DNA of 64,000 nt from Flavobacterium sp. CFS9 (GCF_041154745.1 NZ_AP031573.1:1674001-1738000), one strand, 5' to 3'; positions 51,121-60,697 are shown, counted from the stretch's first letter. Program-made: numbers and translations. The notes: generated from the letters alone by a model not told the origin.

Positions 51121-53526
51121 ATGAAAAAAAACCAGACCTCAATTCTAGCCATAGTTTGCATTCTTGCCATTCTTGGTATTATATACGCCACAATGATGCC
51201 GCAGGTAATCTCCAAAGGAGATGAAGCCCTTGCCGAGTTTTCTACGGACAGAGCTTTAAATCAAGTCAAAATTATTGCACAGAAACCGCACTATGTAGGT
51301 TCTCTCAATCACGAACTGGTAGCCAACTATCTTAAACTTGAACTGAACCGAATCGGACTGGAGACTAGCGTACAGGAAGGTTACACATTAAATGATTGGG
51401 GAATACTGGTAAAATCAAAAAACATTCTCGCCCGTATAAAGGGTACTAACAATACAAAAGCACTTTTACTTCTTTCCCATTATGACAGTGCTCCGCATTC
51501 ATTTTCAAAAGGTGCCGGTGATGATGCCTCAGGTGTTGCTACGATACTGGAGGGAATCCGGGCTTTTTTATACGCAAAACAACCGCATAAAAATGACATT
51601 ATCATTCTTTTTTCAGATGCTGAAGAACTGGGCTTAAATGGGGCGGCTCTTTTTGTAAACAGCCATCCATGGGCGAAAGACGTTGGTTTGGTTCTTAACT
51701 TTGAGGCCAGAGGATCATCAGGACCGAGTTATATGCTGATGGAAACCAACAAAGGAAATCAAGCACTGGTAAAAGAATTTTCTAATGCAAAAACGAGTTA
51801 CCCGGTCTCAAATTCACTTATGTACAGCATCTACAAAATGCTTCCTAACGATACCGATTTAACAGTTTTCAGAGAGCAAGGCAACATTCAGGGATTCAAC
51901 TTTGCATTTATTGACGATCATTACAATTATCATACACAACAAGACGATGTTCAGCACCTGAGTAAAACAACTCTGGCACATCAGGGAACTTATTTAATGC
52001 CATTATTAAAATATTTTTCCAATGTAGATTTAAATGCTACAACCTCAACAGAGGATGATGTATACTTTACCGCTCCGTTCTCTTTCATTAATTATCCTTT
52101 TTCATGGGTATGGCCGATGACCATAATTGCTTTAGGATTGTTGATTATTTTCATCTTTATAGGAAAAGCAAAACGTGTTATCACTTTCAGAGAGATATTC
52201 AAAGGATTTGTCCCTTTACTGGGTTCCATTATCATAGCGGGGCTGGTAACATTTTTAGGATGGAAAATTGTATTACAGATTTATCCACAATATTCTGATT
52301 TGCTCAATGGATTCACTTACAATGGCCATGCTTATATTGGTGCATTTGTAACACTAAGTATCGCTATTACGTTTGCTTTCTACCACCATTTCTCAGAAGC
52401 TAAAATTACCATGAACCATTTTGTGGCGCCGTTGCTGCTCTGGATCATTATCAATGCATTCATTGCTAATAGTCTGGCTGGTGCCGGTTTCCTGATCATA
52501 CCGGTATATTTTGGCATACTACTGTTTGGAGTTTTTGTTCTAACCCAACATTACAGTCTGGGTCTCAACCTGCTGTTTAGTATTCCAGCCTTCGTTATCA
52601 TCGCACCTTTTATCGTAATGTTTCCGGTTGGACTCGGACTAAAAATCCTTTTCGGCAGTGCTATTCTGACTGTATTACTTTTCACACTGGTACTCCCTAT
52701 CTTTGGTCAGTTTGCTAAAAAAGGAATTTGGACCATCTTCTTCTTTATCGTTTCAATTGGCTTTTTTGTCTACGCAGGTTATCACTCCAATTACGAACGC
52801 GGAAAAGCAAAATCAAACAGTTTACTTTACATCTACAATGCCAATACCAACTCCGCACAATGGGCAACCTATGATGTTAACCTTGACGATTGGACCAAAA
52901 CTTATTTAGGGCAAAAAAATCAGAATGCTGTTGGTTTAAATACATTACCAATAGCCAGTAAATACAATTCGGGTTTTACTTATAGTGCGATTGCTCCCGT
53001 AGTAGACATACCAAAACCAACCATTGCATTTTTAAAAGACAGTGTAGTTGGCAATAACAGATACCTGAAAATAAAAATCAGCCCAAACAGAAAGGTAAAT
53101 CGTTATGATATTTATGCCAATCCAAAAATGATTTTTTTCAATTTCAAAGCTAATGGAGTTACAGCTTCAGGACAAAAAGGAAATCGTCTGGAACGCAATG
53201 GTATGAAAATCTTATGTTACTATGTGGTAGGCAATGAACCTCTTGTGATGGAATTCTATATCAACAAATCGGCTGTTATGGATATGGACTTAATTGAAAG
53301 TTCTTTTGATTTGATGACGAATCCGCTGCTTAAAGTAAAACCAAGAAGCGATTGGATGATGCCAACACCTTTTGTATTGAATGACGCAGTACTCATTCAG
53401 CAAAAAATAAAACGCTACACAGCACCCGCAGCTGTTCCTTCACCCGCAGCAATAGTGAAAGACAGTAGTGCTATAAAAAAAGACAGCTTAAAACCTATTG
53501 CAAAGCCAATTGTAAAACCACAATAA
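51121..53526 (+). CDS. M28 family membrane metallopeptidase (ERMP1-like)
   Basis: 801 residues. An N-terminal membrane anchor, then an M28 aminopeptidase domain (about 40-300) with zinc ligands in LLSHYDSAP (His120, Asp122), GAGDDASGVA (Asp134/135) and the catalytic DAEELGLNG (Glu168/169). Residues about 330-560 hold eight or nine membrane helices, followed by a beta-rich extracytoplasmic tail of 200 residues and a Pro/Lys-rich end. The layout matches the ER aminopeptidase ERMP1/Fxna and bacterial relatives. It probably cleaves peptides on the outer face of the inner membrane. Confidence 0.9.
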   Translation: MKKNQTSILAIVCILAILGIIYATMMPQVISKGDEALAEFSTDRALNQVKIIAQKPHYVGSLNHELVANYLKLELNRIGLETSVQEGYTLNDWGILVKSKNILARIKGTNNTKALLLLSHYDSAPHSFSKGAGDDASGVATILEGIRAFLYAKQPHKNDIIILFSDAEELGLNGAALFVNSHPWAKDVGLVLNFEARGSSGPSYMLMETNKGNQALVKEFSNAKTSYPVSNSLMYSIYKMLPNDTDLTVFREQGNIQGFNFAFIDDHYNYHTQQDDVQHLSKTTLAHQGTYLMPLLKYFSNVDLNATTSTEDDVYFTAPFSFINYPFSWVWPMTIIALGLLIIFIFIGKAKRVITFREIFKGFVPLLGSIIIAGLVTFLGWKIVLQIYPQYSDLLNGFTYNGHAYIGAFVTLSIAITFAFYHHFSEAKITMNHFVAPLLLWIIINAFIANSLAGAGFLIIPVYFGILLFGVFVLTQHYSLGLNLLFSIPAFVIIAPFIVMFPVGLGLKILFGSAILTVLLFTLVLPIFGQFAKKGIWTIFFFIVSIGFFVYAGYHSNYERGKAKSNSLLYIYNANTNSAQWATYDVNLDDWTKTYLGQKNQNAVGLNTLPIASKYNSGFTYSAIAPVVDIPKPTIAFLKDSVVGNNRYLKIKISPNRKVNRYDIYANPKMIFFNFKANGVTASGQKGNRLERNGMKILCYYVVGNEPLVMEFYINKSAVMDMDLIESSFDLMTNPLLKVKPRSDWMMPTPFVLNDAVLIQQKIKRYTAPAAVPSPAAIVKDSSAIKKDSLKPIAKPIVKPQ

Positions 53527-53538
53527 AAAACACTTATT

Positions 53539-53958
53539 ATGGCAACAAATATCTCTACAGTACTTTTAAATGCTCCGGCAGAAAAAGTCTGGAATACACT
53601 CACTCAGCCTGAGTTGGTCAAACAATGGCAATACGGCAGTGACTTAATCACGGATTGGAAAATTGGTAATGAAATCAGATTCAGAAACGAATGGGAAGGT
53701 CAGGTTTTTGAGCAATGGGGAACTGTTTTGGAGATGATCCCCAATCAGAAAATCAAATATTCTTTATTCTTCCCCCGACCGGAATTAGAAGACAAACCCG
53801 AGAATTACTTCCTAATGAGTTATGTCTTAACAGAAGAAAATCAAAAAACAAAGCTCGAGATTGTTCAGGAAGACAACCGTCCCGGAGCAGTTCAGGAAAA
53901 ACCTCAGGGTGAAGAAAACCCAATTTTACAAGCCTTAAAAGCTTTAATCGAATCGTAA
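53539..53958 (+). CDS. SRPBCC-domain (AHSA1-like) protein
   Basis: 139 residues. It fits the AHSA1/START-like fold: LLNAPAEKVWNTLTQPELVKQWQYGSD at the N-terminus, IRFRNEWEGQVFEQWGTVLEM, and the terminal long helix NPILQALKALIES. Members bind small hydrophobic ligands or act as Hsp90 cofactors; no ligand can be inferred. It lies 12 bases after the M28 gene and may be cotranscribed. Confidence 0.88.
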   Translation: MATNISTVLLNAPAEKVWNTLTQPELVKQWQYGSDLITDWKIGNEIRFRNEWEGQVFEQWGTVLEMIPNQKIKYSLFFPRPELEDKPENYFLMSYVLTEENQKTKLEIVQEDNRPGAVQEKPQGEENPILQALKALIES

Positions 53959-54011
53959 AGACGACAATTTATCGACACAGCAAAAAAGATTTCGGTAAAT
54001 TCTAATTCTTA

Positions 54012-54019
54012 TAGCTTTG
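54012..54019 (+). promoter_or_regulatory. -7 promoter box
   Basis: TAGCTTTG, 16 bases before the ATG of the SDR gene at 54036. Confidence 0.5.
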
Positions 54020-54035
54020 CAGCTTTAAACAAAAA

Positions 54036-54860
54036 ATGACACAAATAAGTATTCTGGGCTGTGGCTGGCTAGGGTTACCCCTGGCTAAAAAACTAATAGC
54101 AAAAGGACATCTGGTAAACGGATCGACAACTTCTGACAGTAAAATTTCTATTTTAAAAGAATCGGGGATAAACCCTTTTCTGGTTGCGCTTGAAAGTGGA
54201 AGTGTTTCCGATAGCACAACCGATTTCTTAAACGAAAGTGAAATCTTAATTATCGATATTCCGCCCAAATTAAGAGAAAATAAGTCCGATGCTTCGATTT
54301 CTTCTGAAATGGCATTTGTTCGAAAAATAGAGAATCTAATTCCCTTTATAAAAAAATCAACGGTAAAAAAAGTGCTTTTTGTAAGTTCCACTGCAGTTTA
54401 CGGAAACGATAATACTACGATCACCGAAGAAACACTTCCAAATCCGGAAACCGAAAGCGGTAAACAATTGCTTTTAGCGGAAGCTTTACTTCAAAAAAAT
54501 CAGAACTTTGCAACCACAATATTGCGTTTTGGCGGTTTAATCGGAAAAGATCGTCATCCGGTAAAATTTCTGGCAGGAAAAGAAAATCTTGAAAACCCTG
54601 ATGCACCGGTAAATCTAATCCATCAAAATGATTGTATAGGTATCATCGAAGCCATCCTAAATCAGTCCAAATGGAATGAGGTTTTTAATGCTGTCGCACC
54701 TTTTCATCCAACGAGAGAAGAATACTACACTCAAAAAGCAAAAGAACACAATCTGATTCCACCGAAATTCAAAGCTGAAAAATCAAAGATTCAAAAGATT
54801 ATTTCAAGTGAAAAAATTGAATTGGTTTTAAATTATTCATTTACGCCAGAAGATTATTAA
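54036..54860 (+). CDS. SDR / NAD-dependent epimerase-like protein (YeeZ-type)
   Basis: 274 residues. Rossmann start ISILGCGWLGLPLAKKLIAKG with a glycine pattern GCGWLG of atypical/extended SDRs, then VLFVSSTAVYGND (Ser and Tyr of the SDR active site), a Lys in SGKQLLLAEALL and LRFGGLIGKDRHPV. It ends with the typical KIISSEKIELVLNYSF. YeeZ-like proteins have no known substrate. Single gene. Confidence 0.87.
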   Translation: MTQISILGCGWLGLPLAKKLIAKGHLVNGSTTSDSKISILKESGINPFLVALESGSVSDSTTDFLNESEILIIDIPPKLRENKSDASISSEMAFVRKIENLIPFIKKSTVKKVLFVSSTAVYGNDNTTITEETLPNPETESGKQLLLAEALLQKNQNFATTILRFGGLIGKDRHPVKFLAGKENLENPDAPVNLIHQNDCIGIIEAILNQSKWNEVFNAVAPFHPTREEYYTQKAKEHNLIPPKFKAEKSKIQKIISSEKIELVLNYSFTPEDY

Positions 54861-54874
54861 AATTCCTTGTCGGG

Positions 54875-54921
54875 CTGAGCGAAGTCGAAGCCCCCTTTCA
54901 CATGCCTTCGATTTCACTCAG
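54875..54921. repeat. dispersed repeat, imperfect inverted pair
   Basis: CTGAGCGAAGTCGAAG (54875-54890) and CTTCGATTTCACTCAG (54906-54921) pair at 14 of 16. Same core as 38175-38190. It is followed by TTTGCGAACTTTGCG text (about 54988) of the kind also found at 14.6 kb. Confidence 0.75.
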
Positions 54922-55047
54922 AATGACAATTGTTTACCAAAACATAAAAAACTTAAATTACCTTCCTAACTTATATCATTTAAAAAAACTTTGCGAACTT
55001 TGCGATAAACCTTTGCTCCTTTGCAGTAAAACTTTACGTTTAAAACT

Positions 55048-55524
55048 ATGGAAACAGTTTATGTCAATTCACCATTAGGAATCACTAAGATCGTTGGAGA
55101 TGAAGACGGTATTGCTATTGTCTCTGTTTCCGATGTTGGCGACAATGTCGTTTCGCAAACTATTCCAAAGGTCCTGAAAGAGGCCGTTTCACAACTTCAG
55201 GAGTATTTTGAAGGTAAAAGAACCGACTTCAATTTAAAACTAAATCCAAAAGGAACTGACTTCCAGCAAAAAGTATGGAAATCACTATTGGAAATCCCAT
55301 ATGGCAAAACCATCAGCTATATGGATCAGACCAAGAAACTGGGTGATGTAAAAGCTATTCGGGCTGTTGCATCAGCAAATGGTAAAAATCCACTGTGGAT
55401 TGTGGTTCCCTGTCACCGTGTTATTGGTACCAATGGTTCTTTAACAGGTTACGCCGGTGGTCTTTCCCGCAAGAAATGGCTACTGGAACATGAAAATCCC
55501 AGTACACAACAGAGTTTATTTTAG
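55048..55524 (+). CDS. ogt: methylated-DNA--protein-cysteine methyltransferase
   Basis: 158 residues, short Ogt form without the Ada regulatory domain. It removes O6-alkyl groups from guanine by suicide transfer to Cys122 in the active-site motif IVVPCHRVIG. The helix-turn-helix region TDFQQKVWKSLLEIPYGKTI and the GSLTGYAGGLSRKKWLLEHE tail are standard. A DEDDy exonuclease and an AlkZ-like glycosylase gene follow on the same strand. Confidence 0.95.
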   Translation: METVYVNSPLGITKIVGDEDGIAIVSVSDVGDNVVSQTIPKVLKEAVSQLQEYFEGKRTDFNLKLNPKGTDFQQKVWKSLLEIPYGKTISYMDQTKKLGDVKAIRAVASANGKNPLWIVVPCHRVIGTNGSLTGYAGGLSRKKWLLEHENPSTQQSLF

Positions 55525-55664
55525 TTTTTGAACAAATCATACCTTTACGAAAGCTAAAGGCAAAAAAGTATCTAAATCTTAAAAACATAAGCTATTTCTT
55601 ATTTTTAAAATCATTTGCGTACTTTTATAAATCTAAATGCCTAAAAATATAAGACGTCTCCATA

Positions 55665-56378
55665 ATGATTGAAAAAATAAACCTTAACAACATTCTTTTC
55701 CTTGATATTGAAACTGTACCGGAAGAAGAAAATTTCAATTCGCTTGACGAAGAAATGCAGTCTCTTTGGGATCATAAGACACAATACCAACGCAAAGACG
55801 ATTTTACTCCTGAGGAATTTTATGAGCGTGCCGGAATCTGGGCTGAATTCGGTAAGATTGTCTGCATTTCGGTTGGTTATTTTACGATCAAAGGCGATGT
55901 TAGGAATTTTAGAGTGACCTCTTTTTTTGGAGAGGAAAAGAAAATCCTGCGTGACTTCAATAATCTCATCAACAATCATTTCAATAAACCACAACATTTG
56001 TTGTGCGGACACAATGCCAAAGAATTTGACATTCCGTTCATTGCACGACGCATGATCATCAACCAGATTGCGATTCCGGACAAACTTAATTTATTTGGAA
56101 AAAAGCCTTGGGAAGTGGCTCATTTAGATACTTTAGAATTATGGAAGTTTGGCGATTACAAGCACTTTACTTCTTTGAAGCTATTGACCAAAATTCTGGG
56201 GGTTCCCTCACCAAAAGGCGATATCGACGGCAGTCAGGTCGCACATGTTTTTTATGTCGAAAAAGACATTGACCGAATTGTAACCTATTGTGAAAAAGAC
56301 ACCATAGCTGTAGCACAGATTTTCCTTCGCTTACGTCGTGAAGATTTATTAATAGACGATGAAATAATTCATGTGTAA
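55665..56378 (+). CDS. DEDDy 3'-5' exonuclease (PolB-exo-like)
   Basis: 237 residues. Exo I is FLDIETVPEE, Exo II is GHNAKEFDIPFIARRM and Exo III is YCEKDTIAVAQIF, giving the four acidic metal ligands plus Tyr of a DEDDy exonuclease (PF10108-type). It is free-standing, without a polymerase domain. It probably degrades single-stranded 3' ends during repair. The AlkZ-like gene starts 14 bases later, so the two are likely cotranscribed. Confidence 0.92.
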   Translation: MIEKINLNNILFLDIETVPEEENFNSLDEEMQSLWDHKTQYQRKDDFTPEEFYERAGIWAEFGKIVCISVGYFTIKGDVRNFRVTSFFGEEKKILRDFNNLINNHFNKPQHLLCGHNAKEFDIPFIARRMIINQIAIPDKLNLFGKKPWEVAHLDTLELWKFGDYKHFTSLKLLTKILGVPSPKGDIDGSQVAHVFYVEKDIDRIVTYCEKDTIAVAQIFLRLRREDLLIDDEIIHV

Positions 56379-56392
56379 TACCACTTTAAACG

Positions 56393-57463
56393 ATGGATTC
56401 AACAATAGCACAGCTCAGACTCATCTCTCAAAAACTTCATAAACCAACTGATAGTACGCCACGAGAAATTGTACAGCATTTAGGTGCCATGCAGGCTCAG
56501 GATTACGCAATGGCAAAATGGGCAATTGGATCCCGTTGCGATGCTTCAGAAAAAGTGATCGAAGAAACTATTGATTCCGCACAAATTATCCGAACTCATA
56601 TTTTAAGACCTACTTGGCATTTTGTTTCCGCTGATGATATTTACTGGATGTTGGATCTTTCCGGACCGCAAGTCAAACGCATTGTAACATCATACGTAAA
56701 AAAATACGGTTATGATACTAAGAAATTAGATCAGACTAATGCCGCTATCCAAAAAATACTCGCAGGAAACAATCATCTTACCCGTGAAGAAATCATACAG
56801 GAACTTAGTATGACTAAAACTCCCAGTCCTGATCATTTAAGCAGTGCCATTATGATGTATGCCGAACTTGATGGTTTGGTTTGTAACGGAAGAATGAAAG
56901 GAAAACAAATGACGTATGCTTTACTTGAAGAAAGAGTTGCTAAACCAAAAGGCAAACTAACCGAAGAAGAAGGTTTAATAAAATTAGCCCTTCGATACTT
57001 TGAAAGTCATGGCCCTGCTACTCTTCTTGACTTTTCCTGGTGGTCAGGTTTCTCTCCTACCAGCTGTAAAAAAATCATTAATGCAATTGAATTGCAATTA
57101 AACTCTATTATCATTGAGGATCAGAAGTTTTGGTTCAAAAATGATATTTCCACTGAGGATAATTTTCGCGAAAGCATCCATTTTCTTCCGGCCTTCGACG
57201 AAATCTTAATTTCGTATAAATCCCGCGAAGCCTCCATCTCACCCGAACATCAACCAAAGGCTTTTACCAACAACGGTATTTTCAAACCCATAATTCTGGA
57301 AAACAGCAAAGTCATCGGAACCTGGAAACGCACCATCAAAAAAGATCACGCCAGAATAGAAACCCAATTTTTTAACGAGACTGAAAGTCACAAAAAAGTA
57401 GTTCTGTTTGAAGGCATTAAACCTTTTGAAAATTACTTAGGAACCAAAATTCAAATCGAATAA
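56393..57463 (+). CDS. AlkZ-like winged-helix DNA glycosylase (HTH_42)
   Basis: 356 residues, a tandem winged-helix protein of the HTH_42/AlkZ superfamily: LRLISQKLH, REIVQHLGAMQAQDYAMAKW, TWHFVSADDIYWMLDLS, LSSAIMMYAELDGLVCNGRM, GPATLLDFSWWSGFS and FLPAFDEILISY. The catalytic position reads Gln34-Ala-Gln36, the QxQ form seen in AZL/AlkZ, as opposed to the QxD form of YcaQ. AlkZ enzymes remove bulky alkylated or cross-linked bases. The link to ogt and the exonuclease supports a repair role. Activity itself is inference. Confidence 0.85.
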   Translation: MDSTIAQLRLISQKLHKPTDSTPREIVQHLGAMQAQDYAMAKWAIGSRCDASEKVIEETIDSAQIIRTHILRPTWHFVSADDIYWMLDLSGPQVKRIVTSYVKKYGYDTKKLDQTNAAIQKILAGNNHLTREEIIQELSMTKTPSPDHLSSAIMMYAELDGLVCNGRMKGKQMTYALLEERVAKPKGKLTEEEGLIKLALRYFESHGPATLLDFSWWSGFSPTSCKKIINAIELQLNSIIIEDQKFWFKNDISTEDNFRESIHFLPAFDEILISYKSREASISPEHQPKAFTNNGIFKPIILENSKVIGTWKRTIKKDHARIETQFFNETESHKKVVLFEGIKPFENYLGTKIQIE

Positions 57464-57573
57464 TTCGAAATTTCACCAATCGATACTGGTTCGATCAAAT
57501 ACTTCTTGTTTCCTCTTTAAAAATCCTTGCGCATTCTAGGGTTAAATAATTACATTTACAAAAAAATATAATT

Positions 57574-59013
57574 ATGGTATTGAGCAGATTTTGGTTAGCT
57601 ATTTTTGTGTCTTCAATTTTATTTGTGGTAGTGAGTTTGTTTACCGGTAACAGTTACACGCTCGATTTTATTTTGAACGGACAAAAAGATGACCCAATTC
57701 TGGTTTCTGAAAAATATCTGGAGCAGATTCCTGCTTTTGTGCGAGACAGCATCGACTTAAAAGAAGATAAAACCATGATTGTAAACAGGGACTTAACCAA
57801 TCCTGATACTACTTATGTTTACAAGAACAAAACGGTAAAAATTTATAGTGGTGTCCAAAAATCAGACGGTTTACTGCCAACCTGTAAAAGCACTTTGATC
57901 GACATTATCATTCCATTAATTGCCTACTTAGCCTTTTTTTGCGGATTGATGGAACTTTTAATCGTTTCCGGAGCTTCCGAAAAACTGGCCAGATTCCTAA
58001 GTCCGATGTTTACCAAAGTATTCCCTACGGTTCCTAAAAACCACCCGTCGATATCCTATATGACCTTAAATTTTGCTGCAAACTTCCTTGGTTTAGATTC
58101 TGCTGCCACACCATTTGGACTAAAAGCAATGGAGAGCTTACAGGAACTGAATGTAGAAAAAGACAAGGCAAGTGACGCCCAAATCATGTTTATGTGTCTG
58201 CATGCATCTGGTTTGACCCTGATTCCAACGTCAATTATTGGATATCGCGCCGCAGCAAACGCAGCCAATCCGGCGGATGTTATGCTTCCGTGTATCATCA
58301 CTTCACTAATTGGAACTGTCGCAGCATTCCTGATCGTGGGAATCAGACAAAAAATAAATTTCAAAAGCGCTTCATTGGTACTTGCATTAATGGCCATTAT
58401 TGCTGCGATCATAGGATTATTGTTCTACGTTAATCACTTAGACTTAATTGGAAAAAACTATTTCACTTCTAATCTTTCAGGATTGATGTTAATAGGAATC
58501 ATTGGCGTTACACTGATTTTCTCATTCATTCATGAGAAGAAATTTGTAGCGCAGGACACTACAATGTTCGATACTTTTGTAGAAGGGGCTAACAATGGTT
58601 TGAAAACCGGAGTTAAAATTTTCCCTTATGTTTTAGGAATGCTAGTTGCCATCTCTCTTTTTAGAAATAGTGGCTTATTTGAAATTATCAGCAATGGAAT
58701 CGGATTTATCTTTAGCAGCATTGGAGTAAGTTCCGAAATCATAAATGCATTACCGGTTGCCTTACTTAGACCTTTTAGCTCAGGAGGTTCCAGAGGATTC
58801 TTACTGGACTCGATGAGTACTTTCGGAGCAGATTCCCTTACCGGACGTTTGAGCAGTATTTTCCAATGTAGTGCCGAAACTACTTTTTATGTAATTGCGG
58901 TTTACTTCGGATCTGTAAATATCAAAAACACCCGCTATGCTCTTACCACCATGTTATTGGTTGACTTTATTTGTGTAATCGCTGCAATTTTTGTGGCAAG
59001 CTGGTTTTTTTAA
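57574..59013 (+). CDS. nucleoside-recognition / SpmA-SpmB fusion membrane protein
   Basis: 479 residues, about nine membrane helices, with two Gate (nucleoside recognition) domains fused as in SpmA-SpmB. Signature text: IDIIIPLIAYLAFFCGLMEL, LNFAANFLGLDSAATPFGLKA, FMCLHASGLTLIPTSIIGYR and, in the second half, GVKIFPYVLGMLVAI and LLRPFSSGGSRGFLLDSM. In spore formers the two halves act in spore maturation; in non-sporulating Bacteroidota the substrate is unknown. Single gene, upstream of the Y1 transposase. Confidence 0.88.
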   Translation: MVLSRFWLAIFVSSILFVVVSLFTGNSYTLDFILNGQKDDPILVSEKYLEQIPAFVRDSIDLKEDKTMIVNRDLTNPDTTYVYKNKTVKIYSGVQKSDGLLPTCKSTLIDIIIPLIAYLAFFCGLMELLIVSGASEKLARFLSPMFTKVFPTVPKNHPSISYMTLNFAANFLGLDSAATPFGLKAMESLQELNVEKDKASDAQIMFMCLHASGLTLIPTSIIGYRAAANAANPADVMLPCIITSLIGTVAAFLIVGIRQKINFKSASLVLALMAIIAAIIGLLFYVNHLDLIGKNYFTSNLSGLMLIGIIGVTLIFSFIHEKKFVAQDTTMFDTFVEGANNGLKTGVKIFPYVLGMLVAISLFRNSGLFEIISNGIGFIFSSIGVSSEIINALPVALLRPFSSGGSRGFLLDSMSTFGADSLTGRLSSIFQCSAETTFYVIAVYFGSVNIKNTRYALTTMLLVDFICVIAAIFVASWFF

Positions 59014-59104
59014 CATCAAATAAAAATAGTAATTTTCTTATATATTTTATTGATGTGTATAAATATTTTGTACTATTGCTGTTTCAATAATACAAAATAC
59101 ACGA

Positions 59105-59566
59105 GTGGCAAATACCTATCATCAAGTTTATATACAGGCCGTTTTTGCTGTCAAATATAGAGAAGCGCTTATAAATAGCGAATGGAAATCGAAGTTGTTA
59201 AGCATTCTCGGTAATCTGATAAACGAAACGGGCTGCAAAACCATAATTGTAAATGGTACCGAAAATCATGTTCATTGCTTTCTGGATTTAAAACCAAACG
59301 TTTCTATTTCTGAACTAATGAAAACCGTAAAAGAAAAATCATCGAAATACATCAATGATCATAAGCTGACAAAATCCAGGTTCGAATGGCAGGAAGGTTA
59401 TGGTGTTTACTCCTATAGCCAATCTCATATTGATGCGGTATACAAATACATCCTAAATCAGGAAGAACATCACAAAAAGCAATCTTTCAAAGAAGAATAT
59501 TTTACACTTTTAGAGAGATTTCAGGTTTCTTATGATGAAAAATACCTATTTAATGATCTTATATGA
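59105..59566 (+). mobile_element. Y1 (HUH) transposase, TnpA_REP / IS200-like
   Basis: 153 residues from a GTG start at 59105 (ANTYHQVYIQAVFAVKYRE follows the Met). The HUH motif is His55-Val-His57 (ENHVHCF). The catalytic Tyr is Tyr115 with Gln119 in YILNQEEHH, matching the YxxxQ helix of IS200/IS605 TnpA. All catalytic residues are intact. No TnpB is next to it and it has no second copy in the window. Its TGA stop overlaps the first REP-like repeat. Single-copy Y1 genes flanked by REPs are called RAYTs; that is the best fit here. Confidence 0.9.
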
Positions 59567-59858
59567 GCCGATCCTACGGATCTTTAAATTCCGTAGAAAT
59601 GAAATATTTTGTAGCAATGGATTTCAATCCGTTGATTAAGAAACATATTAAAATGAGATCTTTTACAAAACCTAAAAATATAAACCGATCTGATGGATCT
59701 TTAAATTTCGTTACCGCATATTTTTGACCGGATTAAAATCCGGCCCTACAATATTGGTCGAGCCAAAGGCTCTTTCTCAAAGGTTACAAATTCCGTAAGA
59801 ATGAACTATTTTATAGCAACGGATTTTAATCCGTTGATTAAAGAAACATATTAAAATA
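59565..59858. repeat. REP-like repeat cluster behind the Y1 transposase
   Basis: Three related units: 59565-59654 (GAGCCGATCCTACGGATCTTT, then ATTCCGTA...AATGGATTTCAATCCGTTG), 59685-59711 partial, and 59728-59858 (CCGGATTAAAATCCGG, GAGCCAAAGGCTC, CAACGGATTTTAATCCGTTG). Units 1 and 3 both end GATTAA(A)GAAACATATTAAAAT. Palindromic cores are 59728-59743, 59760-59772 and 59817-59836. It fills nearly the whole 328-base gap to the lipoprotein gene. Confidence 0.88.
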
Positions 59859-59894
59859 AAAACCATTTAATCAAAGTCAAAAAAATAACAAACC

Positions 59895-60626
59895 ATGAAA
59901 CCACAATACCTTTTTCTTCTATCACTTGTAATCGCCTGCCAAAAACCAAAACCAGAATCGCAAATAACTAACACAACCTCTAAAAATAAGACCGAAACCC
60001 TAACTTCTGCCAAAGAAAAATTCTTAAAAACAGATACCATAACGATTATCGATGAGGGAGAGAATTCAGCAAAAAACTATATTCTTGCACATCTTATCGA
60101 CCAAAAGACAGATAAAGACAGTATCATAACCGGAAATTACCAACTTGATTTTTATCAAAATAAAACCAAAACGGTTTCTTCAAAAATCTCTATTAAAGGA
60201 ATCGAAAAAGGTTCTGAATGGGGAGCTTCTTTTGGATTGACTCCAGCCACGGCTAAAAACTCTCCGTTTATACACATTAGTTTTGGATATCCTGCTTGCG
60301 GTTATAATCAGAACAATTACTTATACTATCTGAAAAATAAAAACGTACAATTGGTTCACGAGTGGTCCAGCATGTCCGACAGTGGCTGGGGCGGCTGGGT
60401 TGAATTCGGAAATCCTTCTGCAAAAACGGATCCGGATTCCTTCTATTGCAAAACTGTTTTCTTCGAACCTGATGACAATGACGAGAATATGGGAACAGTT
60501 AAATATTCCGATTCAACTGTTTTTCGCTTGATTGGAAATCAGTGGAAAAAAAAACTGCTTACCAAAGAAGATCATGCTTATTTTGAGAAGAAAATGAGTT
60601 TTGATGACTTCCACAGTCAAAAATAA
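59895..60626 (+). CDS. lipoprotein of unknown function
   Basis: 243 residues. The signal ends LVIACQK (Cys15 or so), then a Thr/Lys-rich linker (EITNTTSKNKTETLT-like). The rest contains FIHISFGYPACGYNQNNYLYYL and EWSSMSDSGWGGWVEFGNPS, which I do not recognise as a family. Likely attached to the periplasmic or outer face of a membrane. Single gene between the REP cluster and fumarase. Confidence 0.75.
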   Translation: MKPQYLFLLSLVIACQKPKPESQITNTTSKNKTETLTSAKEKFLKTDTITIIDEGENSAKNYILAHLIDQKTDKDSIITGNYQLDFYQNKTKTVSSKISIKGIEKGSEWGASFGLTPATAKNSPFIHISFGYPACGYNQNNYLYYLKNKNVQLVHEWSSMSDSGWGGWVEFGNPSAKTDPDSFYCKTVFFEPDDNDENMGTVKYSDSTVFRLIGNQWKKKLLTKEDHAYFEKKMSFDDFHSQK

Positions 60627-60675
60627 AGGATCAAAAACAGGCCTTATTCAAATTCTTTCTTAGGTAAATAATTTC

Positions 60676-60683
60676 TAACTTTG
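60676..60683 (+). promoter_or_regulatory. fumarase -7 promoter box
   Basis: TAACTTTG, 14 bases before the ATG at 60698. Confidence 0.5.
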
Positions 60684-60697
60684 TAAAAAACAAAACA

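Noticed and set aside
59105..59858. Complete IS200/IS605 element with TnpB
   Set aside because: No TnpB-like ORF and no clear left-end structure; the flanking repeats fit REPs better.
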